A stretch of DNA of 64,000 nucleotides from the NCBI RefSeq assembly GCF_016522535.1, contig NZ_JAEHOI010000007.1, forward strand, positions 141,336-205,335, read 5' to 3'. Below, in pieces: positions 8,080 to 16,735 of this stretch; the stretch's first letter is position 1; each line of letters opens with the position of its first letter. The notes below the pieces were generated by a model. It made no database searches and was not told the origin of the DNA. It saw only the letters and a list, made by a program, of their open reading frames with translations. Origin of the DNA: Leucobacter edaphi (GTDB lineage Bacteria; Actinomycetota; Actinomycetes; Actinomycetales; Microbacteriaceae). The position numbers and the translations under genes are program-made.

Positions 8080-9791
8080 GGGTGGGCCTCCTCGCGGTCA
8101 TCAGCGCGAGCGCTGCCGCGGTGTGCGATGCTCCCGTTCACCACGGTGAGCAGCACAGGCGCCTCGGGGAAGCGCTCCGGGGCCAGGGTAAGCGGGTCGG
8201 CAGCGAACACCGCGAGGTCCGCGATGGCGCCGGGAGCGAGCACGCCGTCCTCCGGGCGGTCGATTGCGATCCAACTGTTCCGCGTGATCGCTGCGAGCGT
8301 GCGTTCGGGGGAGAGGGCCTGATGCGGGTCGACTGCGGGGCGATCCGAGCCATACCTGCGGCGGTTCACGTTCGCCGCAAACACGCGGCGAGCATCGAAC
8401 TCATCGACGGGCCAGTCGGAGCCGAGCGCGATGGTCGCACCCGCCTCGTCGAGATCGCGGATCCGCCAGCCGTGGCGCGCTCGCTCGGATTCTCGGCCGA
8501 GCAGTGTCGTCCACATGTCGCAGCCGTCAGGGCGGAGTGCGAAGGCGTGGATCGGCTGCATACTGGCAACGACTCCGAGCTCGGCGAAGCGCGGAACGAG
8601 CGCGTCGGGAATCGTTTCGAGGTGTTCCACGCGGTGGGTGACCCGCGGGGCACGAGCAGGGATCGAGGCGACGGAGTCGAGCACGAACTCGACAGCGCGG
8701 TCGCCGATCGCGTGGGTTGCGGTCTGCACGCCGCTCTCTGCGAGGGCGTGGATCGTGCGCGTGAACAGGTCGCTCGGCACCCAGTACGGCTCGGTGCCGC
8801 CGCCCTGAGTATCGGGTTCGAAGAGCCAGGCCGAGCCGTTGTCGATGCTCCCGTCAAGCATGAACTTCACGCCTTCGACGCACCAGCGCCGCCCGCCAGT
8901 CCCCTGGAGATCGATCATGCGGCGAAGCGTTTCCGCCCACGGTTCGCTAGCCCGCCACAGCGGAGAGACGCGCACGCGCACGGGAAGTTCCCCGTGCTCT
9001 TCGATGGCGCGCAGCACCTCGAGGTCGCCCTCTTCCATGTTCATTTGGTGCAGGGAGGTATAGCCCGATGCCGCGAATTCGGCGAGCTTGTCCCGAACCG
9101 CCGCGACGCGCTGCGCGAAGGGCATCCGAGGGTAGAGGTCAGTGACCAAGAGTTCCGCGTCCGATTCGATGAGGTAGCCGGTGGGTGTGCCGTCGGGGTA
9201 CACCTCGATCGAAGCGTTGTTCCCGAAGTCGCGGGCGCCATCGATGCCGGCGAGCTCGAGGGCGCGTTCGCTCGCGATGACGGAGTGGCCGTCGAAGAGC
9301 AGCAGATAGCCCGGGCGTCCGCCGAACGCCGCGCGGAACGGAGCATTTGTGACGGCCTCGCCGACAAACATGTCAAAGGACAGTCCGAACCCGCGAATCC
9401 ACTCGTCGGGTCCGCGCTGCGCCGCTAATGTTGTGATCCGATCTGCGACTTCGTCGACCGTCTGGCAATCGTGCAGCATGAGCGCCTGAAAGCGTGACTC
9501 GGCTCCTGACAGAGGGTGAACGTGGGCGTCGACAAAGCCCGCAGTGATCGTTGCCTCTTCGCCGAGATCGACAACCTCGGCTGCTGAGCAATCCCAACTC
9601 GCGACGTCATCGCGGGACCCAACCGCGACGATCCGGCGCCCACTCACCGCCACTGCTGCCAAGTCGGCGTCGTCGCGACCTTCGAGGCCCGTGTGGACGC
9701 GGCCGCCGATCACCACGAGATCGGCCCGGATCCCATCGCTCAAGGCGCTCTCCTCGGCCGAACGCGTAGCTTTCTGCGTTACCGCCGTCAC
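8076..9791 (-). CDS. YtcJ-like amidohydrolase (amidohydrolase family 3), copy B
   Basis: This 571-aa paralogue of the downstream gene has the same landmarks: VDAHVHPLSGAESR near residue 88, KFMLDGSIDNGSAW near 312, THAIGDRAVEF, VEHLETI, and LGSDWPVDEFDARR. The two copies are clearly divergent, which suggests different substrates rather than a recent duplication. The GTG start overlaps the stop of the ABC ATPase (GTGA at 9791-9788), tying it to the transporter. No export signal is visible. A role in cleaving imported amides is inferred from context. Confidence 0.85.
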   Translation of the reverse strand: MTAVTQKATRSAEESALSDGIRADLVVIGGRVHTGLEGRDDADLAAVAVSGRRIVAVGSRDDVASWDCSAAEVVDLGEEATITAGFVDAHVHPLSGAESRFQALMLHDCQTVDEVADRITTLAAQRGPDEWIRGFGLSFDMFVGEAVTNAPFRAAFGGRPGYLLLFDGHSVIASERALELAGIDGARDFGNNASIEVYPDGTPTGYLIESDAELLVTDLYPRMPFAQRVAAVRDKLAEFAASGYTSLHQMNMEEGDLEVLRAIEEHGELPVRVRVSPLWRASEPWAETLRRMIDLQGTGGRRWCVEGVKFMLDGSIDNGSAWLFEPDTQGGGTEPYWVPSDLFTRTIHALAESGVQTATHAIGDRAVEFVLDSVASIPARAPRVTHRVEHLETIPDALVPRFAELGVVASMQPIHAFALRPDGCDMWTTLLGRESERARHGWRIRDLDEAGATIALGSDWPVDEFDARRVFAANVNRRRYGSDRPAVDPHQALSPERTLAAITRNSWIAIDRPEDGVLAPGAIADLAVFAADPLTLAPERFPEAPVLLTVVNGSIAHRGSARADDREEAHP

Positions 9792-11557
9792 TCCGAGGCT
9801 CCATTTACGTCGAGGATCGGCGTTTTCGATCCTGTTCCCGCTTGGCGTCGCAGACGCTGCACGGCGGGATCTGGAACGGGAACCGCGGCGATGAGGCGCT
9901 GCGTGTAGGAATCCTGTGGCGAATGGAGCACTCGTTCAGTATCCCCGATCTCGACGAGCCTTCCCTGGCTCAGCACGCCGACTCGATGCGCGAGCATTTC
10001 GACGACAGCGAGGTCGTGGCTGATGAACAGCGAGGCGAACCCCAGTTCTCGCTGCAGCGATGTGAAGATCTCAAGCACCCGTGCCTGGACAGATACATCG
10101 AGCGCGCTCGTCGGCTCGTCAGCGATCACGAGCTCCGGATCCAGGGCAAGGGCACGGGCCAGGCCGACACGCTGGCGCTGCCCGCCAGAGAGCTCGAACG
10201 GGAATCGTTCTGCAAACGAGGCCGGCAGTTCGACCGCGTCGAGGAGTTCGAGGGCCCGGGCTCGGTGCGCAGCTTTGCCCCCGGGGAACCGGTGGATCTG
10301 CATGGGCTCGGCCACGCACTGACCCACCGTCATGAAGGAGTTGAACGATGCGGCCGGATCCTGGAACACGAAACCAATGCGGCGGCGCAGCGCCCGCAGC
10401 TCACGTTTCCGAATTTTCCTCATATCGTGCCCGAACACCTCGAGAACGCCGTCCGACACCGGTTCGAGGCCTCCGATTGCGCGACCGATTGTGGATTTTC
10501 CTGAACCTGATTCGCCGACGAGTCCGACGACTTCGCCGCGGGAGATTTCGAAGCTCACCTGCTGCACCGCGCGAACCGGGTGCGTTCCGAAACCGGACCG
10601 GTAGGTGACGTCGAGGCCTGCGAGGCGAACAGCCGGGCCCGTTTTCGCGGGGTCTGCGTCAGTGCGCTCCGCGACCACGACGGTGGCCTGTGTCGCCGTC
10701 CGCTTTTCGCCTCCGGGGCCGAGCCCGCTTCCGAGCCGGGGCACCGCGGCGAGCAGTTCGCGGGTGTACTCCTCGCGCGGTGCAGCAAAAAGCTGCTCCA
10801 CGGGGGCCTGCTCCACGAGCTCGCCCCGGTACATGACGGCGACTCGATCCGCGAGGTCGGCGACGACGCCCATGTTGTGCGTGATCAGAACGATCGAGGC
10901 TCCGAACTCGTCGCGGCACTCGCGCAGAAGGTCGAGAATCTCGGCCTGGACCGTCACATCGAGCGCCGTAGTCGGCTCGTCCGCGATGATCACCGAGGGA
11001 CGAAGCGCGAGTGCCATCGCGATGACGATGCGCTGCTTCTGCCCGCCAGAGAATTGGTGCGGATAGTCGTCGATCCGCTGCTCCGCTTCCGGGATACCGA
11101 CGGCGCGCAGCATTTCGATGGCGCGCCTCCGCCGTTCTGCCCCGCTTGTGACGCCGTGCGCACGAAGTCCCTCTTCGAGCTGCCAGCCCACGCGGAAGAC
11201 CGGGTTCAGCGCGGTCGAAGGCTCCTGAAAGATCATTGCAGCGTCGCCACCGCGGAGCTTCCGGAGGTCGCTCGGCGAGGCCGTGAGGACGTCCGTGCCT
11301 TCGAGGATCACGGCTCCGCGTGTACGCGTGCGAGGCGGAAGCAAGCCGAGGGCCGCGCGGGCCGTGAGGGTCTTGCCGGAGCCCGATTCGCCGACGATGG
11401 CGAGGATCTCACCCTGATCGAGGTCCAAGCGCAGGTTCTTGACCGCGTGCACCGTGCCCTGTTGAGTGTCGATATCGAGGGTGAGGCCGTCGAAGCGGAG
11501 GGGCGATGGCGCCGAGCTGGGTGCGCCCCCTTGGAGGTACTTCGGTTCTGCGGTCAT
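9788..11557 (-). CDS. Peptide ABC transporter, fused double ATP-binding protein (OppD-OppF fusion)
   Basis: At 589 aa, this is about twice the length of one ATPase and carries two complete nucleotide-binding domains. The first has Walker A GESGSGKT near residue 56, signature FSGGQKQRI and Walker B VIIADEPTTALDV. The second, from about residue 320, has GESGSGKST, LSGGQRQRVGLARAL and LVIADEPTSALDV. The OppF-type CVAEPMQIH and linker regions place it in the oligopeptide/dipeptide importer family. It energises the two permeases encoded just upstream (ATGA overlap with the second permease). One fused ATPase replaces the usual OppD and OppF pair, as is common in actinobacteria. Confidence 0.93.
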   Translation of the reverse strand: MTAEPKYLQGGAPSSAPSPLRFDGLTLDIDTQQGTVHAVKNLRLDLDQGEILAIVGESGSGKTLTARAALGLLPPRTRTRGAVILEGTDVLTASPSDLRKLRGGDAAMIFQEPSTALNPVFRVGWQLEEGLRAHGVTSGAERRRRAIEMLRAVGIPEAEQRIDDYPHQFSGGQKQRIVIAMALALRPSVIIADEPTTALDVTVQAEILDLLRECRDEFGASIVLITHNMGVVADLADRVAVMYRGELVEQAPVEQLFAAPREEYTRELLAAVPRLGSGLGPGGEKRTATQATVVVAERTDADPAKTGPAVRLAGLDVTYRSGFGTHPVRAVQQVSFEISRGEVVGLVGESGSGKSTIGRAIGGLEPVSDGVLEVFGHDMRKIRKRELRALRRRIGFVFQDPAASFNSFMTVGQCVAEPMQIHRFPGGKAAHRARALELLDAVELPASFAERFPFELSGGQRQRVGLARALALDPELVIADEPTSALDVSVQARVLEIFTSLQRELGFASLFISHDLAVVEMLAHRVGVLSQGRLVEIGDTERVLHSPQDSYTQRLIAAVPVPDPAVQRLRRQAGTGSKTPILDVNGASE

Positions 11558-12555
11558 TGCCGCTCCTCCTTCTGTGCGCGGAGCTCGGGCCGGTAACGGC
11601 CAGGCGTGACGATGGCGAAGACGCGGGAGAAGATTCCCGGGCGCCCCGTGAGCGACCGCGACCGCTGGTCGACAAGATCGCGCAGCCCGTCGCCGATCAG
11701 ATTGAGCGCGAGCACGGTGATGATCAGGAATGCGCTCGTGATGACGATCATCTGAGGGGCCTGCATGATCACGGCCTTCCCGTCATACAGGATGTTTCCC
11801 CAGCTCGCGTGCGGTGCTGGCACGCCCGCACCGAGGAAACTCATCGCCGCCTCCGTGATCACGGACTCCGCAAAGGTAAAGGTCGCCTGTACCACGAGGA
11901 CCGACATGGTGTTCGGCAGGATGTGCCTCCACATGATGTGCAGCGCGCTGCCGCCCTGCATGGTGCTCGCAGTGACGAATGTCTCCGACATCACTGCGAG
12001 TGCACGGGCGCGCACGAGGCGGGCGATACCCGGCGTGTACACGATCGACAGCGCGACGATCAGGTTTGTGACGCTCGGGCCGAGGGCTGCGGCGAGGGCC
12101 ACCGCGAGCAGGATCGCGGGGATCGCCATGAGGCCGTCGCAGATTCGCATGAGGATCGCGTCGAGCACGCGGTTGAACACGGCGGCGATCCCGATGATCG
12201 TTCCGAGAACACCGCTCACGACCGCGACGACGAAACCGACGAGCAGTGACGTCGAAGCACCTGAAATGATGCGCGCGAACAGGTCGCGACCGTAGTTGTC
12301 CATCCCGAAGATGTGCTCCGGGGACGGCGGCTTCAGTCGGTTCAGCGGGTCGACCTTGTAGGGGTCGAGGTGCAGGAGCGGGGGCAGTACGTAGGAAACC
12401 AGGAAGATGAGCAGGATCACGAGGATTCCCGCCATGAGTCCAGTGTTGTTGAGCATGCGATGCCAGAGCGAGTTGCGCTGCTGTTGAGGCTGCATCGACA
12501 GCACCGTGGTGCTCGGCACGGGCGAGCCCTGCGTCGTCGGTGGCTTCTCGTTCAT
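11554..12555 (-). CDS. Peptide ABC transporter permease (DppC/OppC type)
   Basis: This 333-aa inner-membrane protein has a cytoplasmic N-terminus, a first membrane helix near residues 37-58, the extracellular OppC_N region (KVDPLNRLKPPSPEHIFGMDNYGRDLFAR) and five further helices. The EAA loop reads ESVITEAAMSFLGAGVPAPHASWG near residues 229-252. It forms the channel together with the DppB-type protein encoded 4 bases upstream, and its stop overlaps the ATPase start. Known family members import di- or oligopeptides or nickel. The linked peptidases favour a peptide here. Confidence 0.92.
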   Translation of the reverse strand: MNEKPPTTQGSPVPSTTVLSMQPQQQRNSLWHRMLNNTGLMAGILVILLIFLVSYVLPPLLHLDPYKVDPLNRLKPPSPEHIFGMDNYGRDLFARIISGASTSLLVGFVVAVVSGVLGTIIGIAAVFNRVLDAILMRICDGLMAIPAILLAVALAAALGPSVTNLIVALSIVYTPGIARLVRARALAVMSETFVTASTMQGGSALHIMWRHILPNTMSVLVVQATFTFAESVITEAAMSFLGAGVPAPHASWGNILYDGKAVIMQAPQMIVITSAFLIITVLALNLIGDGLRDLVDQRSRSLTGRPGIFSRVFAIVTPGRYRPELRAQKEERQ

Positions 12556-12559
12556 GCGA

Positions 12560-13510
12560 TCAGGCCTTTCCCACGCGAACCCGCGGATCGACGAGCCCGT
12601 ACAGGAGATCGACGAGCAGGTTGGTGAGCAGATAGATGAGGGTGACGAACAGGATCACGCCCTGGATCACGGGGTAGTCGCGGCGTGAGATTGAGGTCAC
12701 GAGAAGTTGGCCGAGCCCGGGAATATTGAAGATCGTCTCCGTCACTGCGGCGCCTGTGACGAGGCCGCCGAGCGAGAGTCCCACGATCGTGATGACCGGG
12801 AGGCTCGCGTTCTTGAGCGTGTGCGAGAACAAGAGCCGGGACTCCGAGACGCCCCGCGATCGGGCGGAATCGATGTAGTCGGCGTTGAGTACGTCGAGCA
12901 CGGCCGCCCGTGTGGTGCGAGTGATGAGTGCCGCGGTGATTGCGCCGAGCGCGATGCCGGGCATCAGGAGAGTGCGAATGCCCTCGATTGGATCGTCGAT
13001 CGGATTCACATACCCGGAGATCGGCAGCCAGCGAAGCGTGAGTCCGAACAGCAGCATCATGCAGAGCGCGAGTACGAAGCTCGGCACGGTCATGCCGACA
13101 AGCGTGAAGCCCGTGACGGTGCGGTCGAATGCGCTATCGCGGTAGCGGGCCGCGAGCGTCCCGAACGGCACCGAAAGGAGGATTGCGACGATGATCGCGA
13201 TGATGGCGAGTTGCAGCGTGGGCACCGCGTTGTCGCTGATGGCTTGCACGACGCTCTTGCGCAAGAAGTAGGAGTCGCCCAGATCGCCGCGGAACACGCC
13301 GCCGATCCAATTCAGATACTGGATCACAATCGGCTCGTCAAGACCCATGCTCGAGTGCAGTTTCGCCACAGCCTCGTCCGACGCCTTTTCTCCGAGAATG
13401 CGGCGAGCGGGGTCCCCGGGCGTGAGGTGGATCAGCGAGAAGATCACCACCGAGACGACGAAGAGCACTGGGATGAGGCTGAGGAGTCTTTTGAGAATGA
13501 ACCTGATCAT
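12560..13510 (-). CDS. Peptide ABC transporter permease (DppB/OppB type)
   Basis: This 316-aa membrane protein starts with the typical MIRFILKRLLSLIPVLFVVS helix and the conserved HLTPGDPARRILGEKAS segment. The EAA region is YIDSARSRGVSESRLLFSH, and the protein ends in YPVIQGVILFVTLIYLLTNLLVDLLYGLVDPRVR with family-typical spacing. It pairs with the DppC-type permease downstream. A long stem-loop separates it from the binding-protein gene upstream, so permease expression is probably lower than that of the binding protein. Confidence 0.93.
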   Translation of the reverse strand: MIRFILKRLLSLIPVLFVVSVVIFSLIHLTPGDPARRILGEKASDEAVAKLHSSMGLDEPIVIQYLNWIGGVFRGDLGDSYFLRKSVVQAISDNAVPTLQLAIIAIIVAILLSVPFGTLAARYRDSAFDRTVTGFTLVGMTVPSFVLALCMMLLFGLTLRWLPISGYVNPIDDPIEGIRTLLMPGIALGAITAALITRTTRAAVLDVLNADYIDSARSRGVSESRLLFSHTLKNASLPVITIVGLSLGGLVTGAAVTETIFNIPGLGQLLVTSISRRDYPVIQGVILFVTLIYLLTNLLVDLLYGLVDPRVRVGKA

Positions 13511-13550
13511 CTGTCCTCCGGGAACGGAAGTGGCGAGGGGGCGGAGGGGC

Positions 13551-13590
13551 GGTGATGTCGGTCCGCGGCCAATCGCGGACCGACATCACC
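13551..13590 (-). terminator. Perfect 17-bp stem-loop between binding-protein and permease genes
   Basis: GGTGATGTCGGTCCGCG (13551-13567) pairs exactly with CGCGGACCGACATCACC (13574-13590) around a 6-base loop. It starts 7 bases after the binding-protein stop codon. No T-run follows. In such operons this kind of hairpin usually acts as a partial terminator or an exonuclease barrier that raises the amount of binding protein relative to permease. That function is inferred here. Confidence 0.75.
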
Positions 13591-13596
13591 GGTCGC

Positions 13597-15231
13597 TTAC
13601 TTCCAGTGAGCGTTCCACCAGGTGAAGTGGCCATCGAACCAGTCGAGCTCGAGATCCTTGTTCGCCGCGTACACGTTATGTGCGTCGCCGATCCGGCTCA
13701 TCGGGCGAACCTTTTCGATGTAGGACTGCATCTCGTCGAACATCTTGCTGGCGTCCTCCTGCGTCGGCTGTGCGCGGAAGCGCTTGAGCAGGCCTTGCAG
13801 CTCCGGGTCATCGGAATACCAGGCGCGATCGGGCAGGAAGCCGAGGGTCTGGGTCGGATCGGTCTCGGTGCCAAACGGGAAGACGACGACATCCCACTCG
13901 TCGCGCTTCTCGCGGTACTTCTCGGAGAAGGCGCCCCACTCGTAGGCATCGAGCTTGACCTCGAAGCCCATTCCCTTGAGCTGCTCCGCGACGACGACCG
14001 CGGCGTTATATGCCTCGGAGTAGTCCTTGTTCGCGAGCAGGGTGATCGTCTTCCCCTCGGCGCCGCCCTTCTTGAGCATTTCCTTGGCCTTGGTGACATC
14101 GTGCGAGTTGAAGCCGTTCTTGCCGACGTTCGTGTCCCAGATGGCTTTCTGGTCGAGGGTCATGTTGTGCCAAACGAGGTCGTAAAGATCTTTCGATCCG
14201 ACGGCGGACATCATGATCGGATCCCGATCGAGGCCGAGGTTCACCGCCTGACGATTCTCGACGTTATGGAACGGGCTCGACTCGGCGTCACTGTAGACCA
14301 GGTTGATCGGGCCGATCAGGTAGGTGTCGAGGACGAGATTACTGTCGTTCTTAAACTGATCGAGGCTGTCGAACGGAAGTTCCGTCGTGGCGTCGTACTG
14401 ACCGGACTGAATGCCGAGCGTGCGCGTCGAGGCGTCAGCCACGAAGTTGAACACGACCTGCTTGAGTTTCGCGTCCTTCTTCCCCGCGCGACCGCTCGAT
14501 GGCGCGTCGACCGGCTGGTAGTCGTCCCACTTGTCGATGACGAGCTTCTGGTCGGCATCCCAGCTCGAAAACTTGTAGGGGCCGGTACCGATGATGTCCG
14601 CGCTGTCCTCGATCGGCTTGTCGCCAACCTTAGCGATGACCTCTGACGGCAGGATCGCCGGATACGCGGTGCCGATCGAGGAGAGGTAGAGGAGATGGAG
14701 GAAGCTTGCGCTCGGAACGGTCAACTTCACCGTGCTGTCGTCGACCTTCGTCCACTTGGCGCCGGCGAAGGATTCCTGCGCGGCGATCGAGACTCGGGTC
14801 CAGCGGTTCATCGACTCGACGACGTCCGTGGCGTCGAGATCGCTACCGTCTTGGAACTTGACGCCCTTGCGCAGCTTGAAGGTGAACTCCTTGCCGTCGG
14901 CGCTCGCTTCAAATGACTCTGCGAGCATCGGCTGCACCTTACGGTCCTTGTCGATCGTGACGAGGGTCTCGAAGATGGGGAGGGTGATCTCGCCCATAAT
15001 CGAGTCCGTCGAGATCTGCGGGTCGAGGCTCTCCGGTTGAGCGGGAGTGACGAGGTTGACGACGTCCTTCTTGGCGTCGGCGGGCTTGGGGCCGCCCCCG
15101 CTGCCGCCCGCGCAGCCGGACAGGATGAGCGCCCCGGCGGAGAGGATTGCCGCGCCCGAGACGAGACGCCGTCCCGCGCGGCTGATGCGGCGCCCGGGGG
15201 ATCCGGGGCCGGCGTGAGTGTGCTTGGCCAT
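13597..15231 (-). CDS. Peptide ABC transporter substrate-binding lipoprotein (SBP family 5)
   Basis: This is a 544-aa lipoprotein. A twin-Arg-rich N-terminus and hydrophobic stretch lead to the lipobox LILSGC with Cys near residue 40, so the mature protein is anchored outside the membrane. The mature part has the SBP_bac_5 layout: NLVTPAQPESLDPQISTDS, then KFTFKLRKGVKFQDGSDLDATDVVES near residues 115-141, and PFHNVENRQAVNLGLDR near 305. It captures peptide for the permeases and fused ATPase downstream. It starts 11 bases after the S51 peptidase gene, so peptidase and transporter are made together. The natural ligand is unknown. Confidence 0.93.
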   Translation of the reverse strand: MAKHTHAGPGSPGRRISRAGRRLVSGAAILSAGALILSGCAGGSGGGPKPADAKKDVVNLVTPAQPESLDPQISTDSIMGEITLPIFETLVTIDKDRKVQPMLAESFEASADGKEFTFKLRKGVKFQDGSDLDATDVVESMNRWTRVSIAAQESFAGAKWTKVDDSTVKLTVPSASFLHLLYLSSIGTAYPAILPSEVIAKVGDKPIEDSADIIGTGPYKFSSWDADQKLVIDKWDDYQPVDAPSSGRAGKKDAKLKQVVFNFVADASTRTLGIQSGQYDATTELPFDSLDQFKNDSNLVLDTYLIGPINLVYSDAESSPFHNVENRQAVNLGLDRDPIMMSAVGSKDLYDLVWHNMTLDQKAIWDTNVGKNGFNSHDVTKAKEMLKKGGAEGKTITLLANKDYSEAYNAAVVVAEQLKGMGFEVKLDAYEWGAFSEKYREKRDEWDVVVFPFGTETDPTQTLGFLPDRAWYSDDPELQGLLKRFRAQPTQEDASKMFDEMQSYIEKVRPMSRIGDAHNVYAANKDLELDWFDGHFTWWNAHWK

Positions 15232-15242
15232 GGTGTGCCTTT

Positions 15243-16511
15243 CTAGCCGTGGTGTGGTTTCGGGGTGATGGAGACTCGGAGCTGAGAGAAGCCGCCCGCG
15301 TCCGTGCGGGTAGTGCGCTCGTCGCGGGCGAGGGTGATCCGGAAGCCCGGAGCATCCGCCTCAGCGGTGTCGCCGACGACGACGTTCGAGGAGGACTCGA
15401 GGAGCGCCTGCGCGAGCGCGAGGAGGCGCGGACCACCATCGTCGTCGCTCCACAGTGCGCTCGCCGCAGCTGGTACGGGGCCGTCGCCGGCACCCGCCCG
15501 TTCGCGGGAGGCGCGAGTGATGACGCCTGAGGCGAAGTTGATCCGGTCGCCCGCCATGAGGCGGGTCCAGCGTGCGCCGAGGGCGGCTGGTGAAGCTGGG
15601 GTCCCGTCGGTCTCGAGCTCGCCGAGATCGATGGTGTTCACGCCAGCGGAGCCGACTACGTCGCCGATCCGATCGCCGGGTCGGTAGGCGAGCGCCGTGT
15701 GCTCATCGACTCCGATCACGAGCTGCTGGCCGGTCGCGCTGCCGAGCCGGATCGCGCGCGGAACGCGGTTCCACTCGGTGAAGTGCGAGTCGAGGAGTCC
15801 CTCCGGAAAGAAGCCGAAGCCGCCCTGCAGCGAGAACCGCAGCTCATCGTCCGGTTCATAGCCGGCTCGCGCGCCGTGGGACCAGCCGAGCTCGCTCGTG
15901 CCGCCCGTCACCATGCCGGCGCCCTGCTGGATCGCGAGGCCCGCGCTCGTGCCCGCAACCACTCCGCCGCTCTCGAAAAGCTCGCGGATCGCCGTCATGA
16001 CCGGAGTCTCCCGGCGGCCGCCCGCTTCACCGCTGCCGGGTTCCACGTCGGATCCACGAAATAGCGCGAGGAGGTAGTGGCTTTGGTCGCCGCCGCCCAG
16101 GAACACCCCGTCGCACGAGGCGACGAGGGTGGCGACGTCAGAATGCTCCGCTCGCCTCCGCGAGTAGGTGGCGTTGGCGCAGGATGGCTCGGGGGAAACA
16201 CCGACCGGGATCGGGACGCCCTCGATGCCGTGCCGATCAAACACCCGAACGTAGTAGGCGCCGTCGGCCTCATCGCTCTCGGCATCGTGCGCGAGATCGG
16301 AGTCGGCAGCCGGGGGCTCTGACGCCGTCGTGAACACGGCGACGCGCGGCCGATCCGAGTCTCCGCCGGCATCGCGCAGAAGCGCGGCGAGCGGCTCAAT
16401 CAGCGCGGGATCCTCATCGAGCGCCCCGCCGATCAGGAAGAGCGCACCGGCCGGACGCACTCCTGCCGCCTGCGCGTGTTCGGCGCGACGGTGATCGATG
16501 TGCGCTGACAA
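15243..16511 (-). CDS. Cytosolic S51-family peptidase (cyanophycinase-like)
   Basis: This 422-aa protein lacks a signal peptide. It shows the S51 features: FLIGGALDED near residue 25, FLGGGDQSHYL at 137-147, the nucleophile Ser189 in GTSAGL, MVTGGTSE, LLDSHFTEWNRVPRAIRL near 246, and IGVDEHTALAY. Family members include cyanophycinase, which releases beta-Asp-Arg from cyanophycin, and Asp-dipeptidase PepE. About 80 residues beyond the usual core lie at the C-terminus. The start is TTG at 16511, with GGAG 8 bases upstream. It is the first gene of the transporter/amidohydrolase operon, and an RpiR-type operator lies 76-89 bases upstream. The exact substrate is unproven. Confidence 0.85.
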   Translation of the reverse strand: MSAHIDHRRAEHAQAAGVRPAGALFLIGGALDEDPALIEPLAALLRDAGGDSDRPRVAVFTTASEPPAADSDLAHDAESDEADGAYYVRVFDRHGIEGVPIPVGVSPEPSCANATYSRRRAEHSDVATLVASCDGVFLGGGDQSHYLLALFRGSDVEPGSGEAGGRRETPVMTAIRELFESGGVVAGTSAGLAIQQGAGMVTGGTSELGWSHGARAGYEPDDELRFSLQGGFGFFPEGLLDSHFTEWNRVPRAIRLGSATGQQLVIGVDEHTALAYRPGDRIGDVVGSAGVNTIDLGELETDGTPASPAALGARWTRLMAGDRINFASGVITRASRERAGAGDGPVPAAASALWSDDDGGPRLLALAQALLESSSNVVVGDTAEADAPGFRITLARDERTTRTDAGGFSQLRVSITPKPHHG

Positions 16512-16586
16512 AACGTTCTCCAGACTCGGCAGTGAGGGTGGGATGTGGAAGCAAGTGTTTCATGCAGCATATTCGTTTTCAATCTC

Positions 16587-16600
16587 GAAATGAATATTTC
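16587..16600. promoter_or_regulatory. Candidate RpiR operator, site 1 (operon of the cytosolic S51 peptidase)
   Basis: GAAATGAATATTTC is an imperfect palindrome (GAAAT-N4-ATTTC) in the leader of the peptidase-transporter operon. The same pattern recurs at 18825 and 19920, next to the other genes of the presumed regulon. On the minus strand it overlaps a plausible -35 (TTCATT) with TATGCT 17 bases downstream, which would suit repression. Confidence 0.7.
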
Positions 16601-16649
16601 ACCTTTTCGAGATCGTTTCGATGCGGAAAACGGAACGGGCGATCGGCCC

Positions 16650-16659
16650 GGGGGGGGGG
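16650..16659. repeat. Run of ten G residues
   Basis: A G10 homopolymer lies between the two S51 peptidase genes, inside an extremely GC-rich stretch. It may be a real slippage-prone tract or an assembly error. It lies far upstream of the start codon of the downstream operon. Confidence 0.6.
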
Positions 16660-16682
16660 CGGCGCGGCGCGTCGCTCGCGCA

Positions 16683-16713
16683 GCCTGCTGGCGGATCATC
16701 GCCACCAGCAGGC
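16683..16713 (-). terminator. Hairpin after the wall-anchored S51 peptidase gene
   Basis: GCCTGCTGG (16683-16691) pairs with CCAGCAGGC (16705-16713), 23 bases past the stop codon on the minus strand. It has a strong stem but no T-tract. It probably separates this gene from the next operon. Confidence 0.5.
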
Positions 16714-16735
16714 CGCCGCGTCCGCCTCAATGAGG

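Noticed and set aside
16521..16735. Small ORFs in the gap between the two S51 genes
   Set aside because: They are short, Arg-rich frames across the G10 run and operator; no coding signal.
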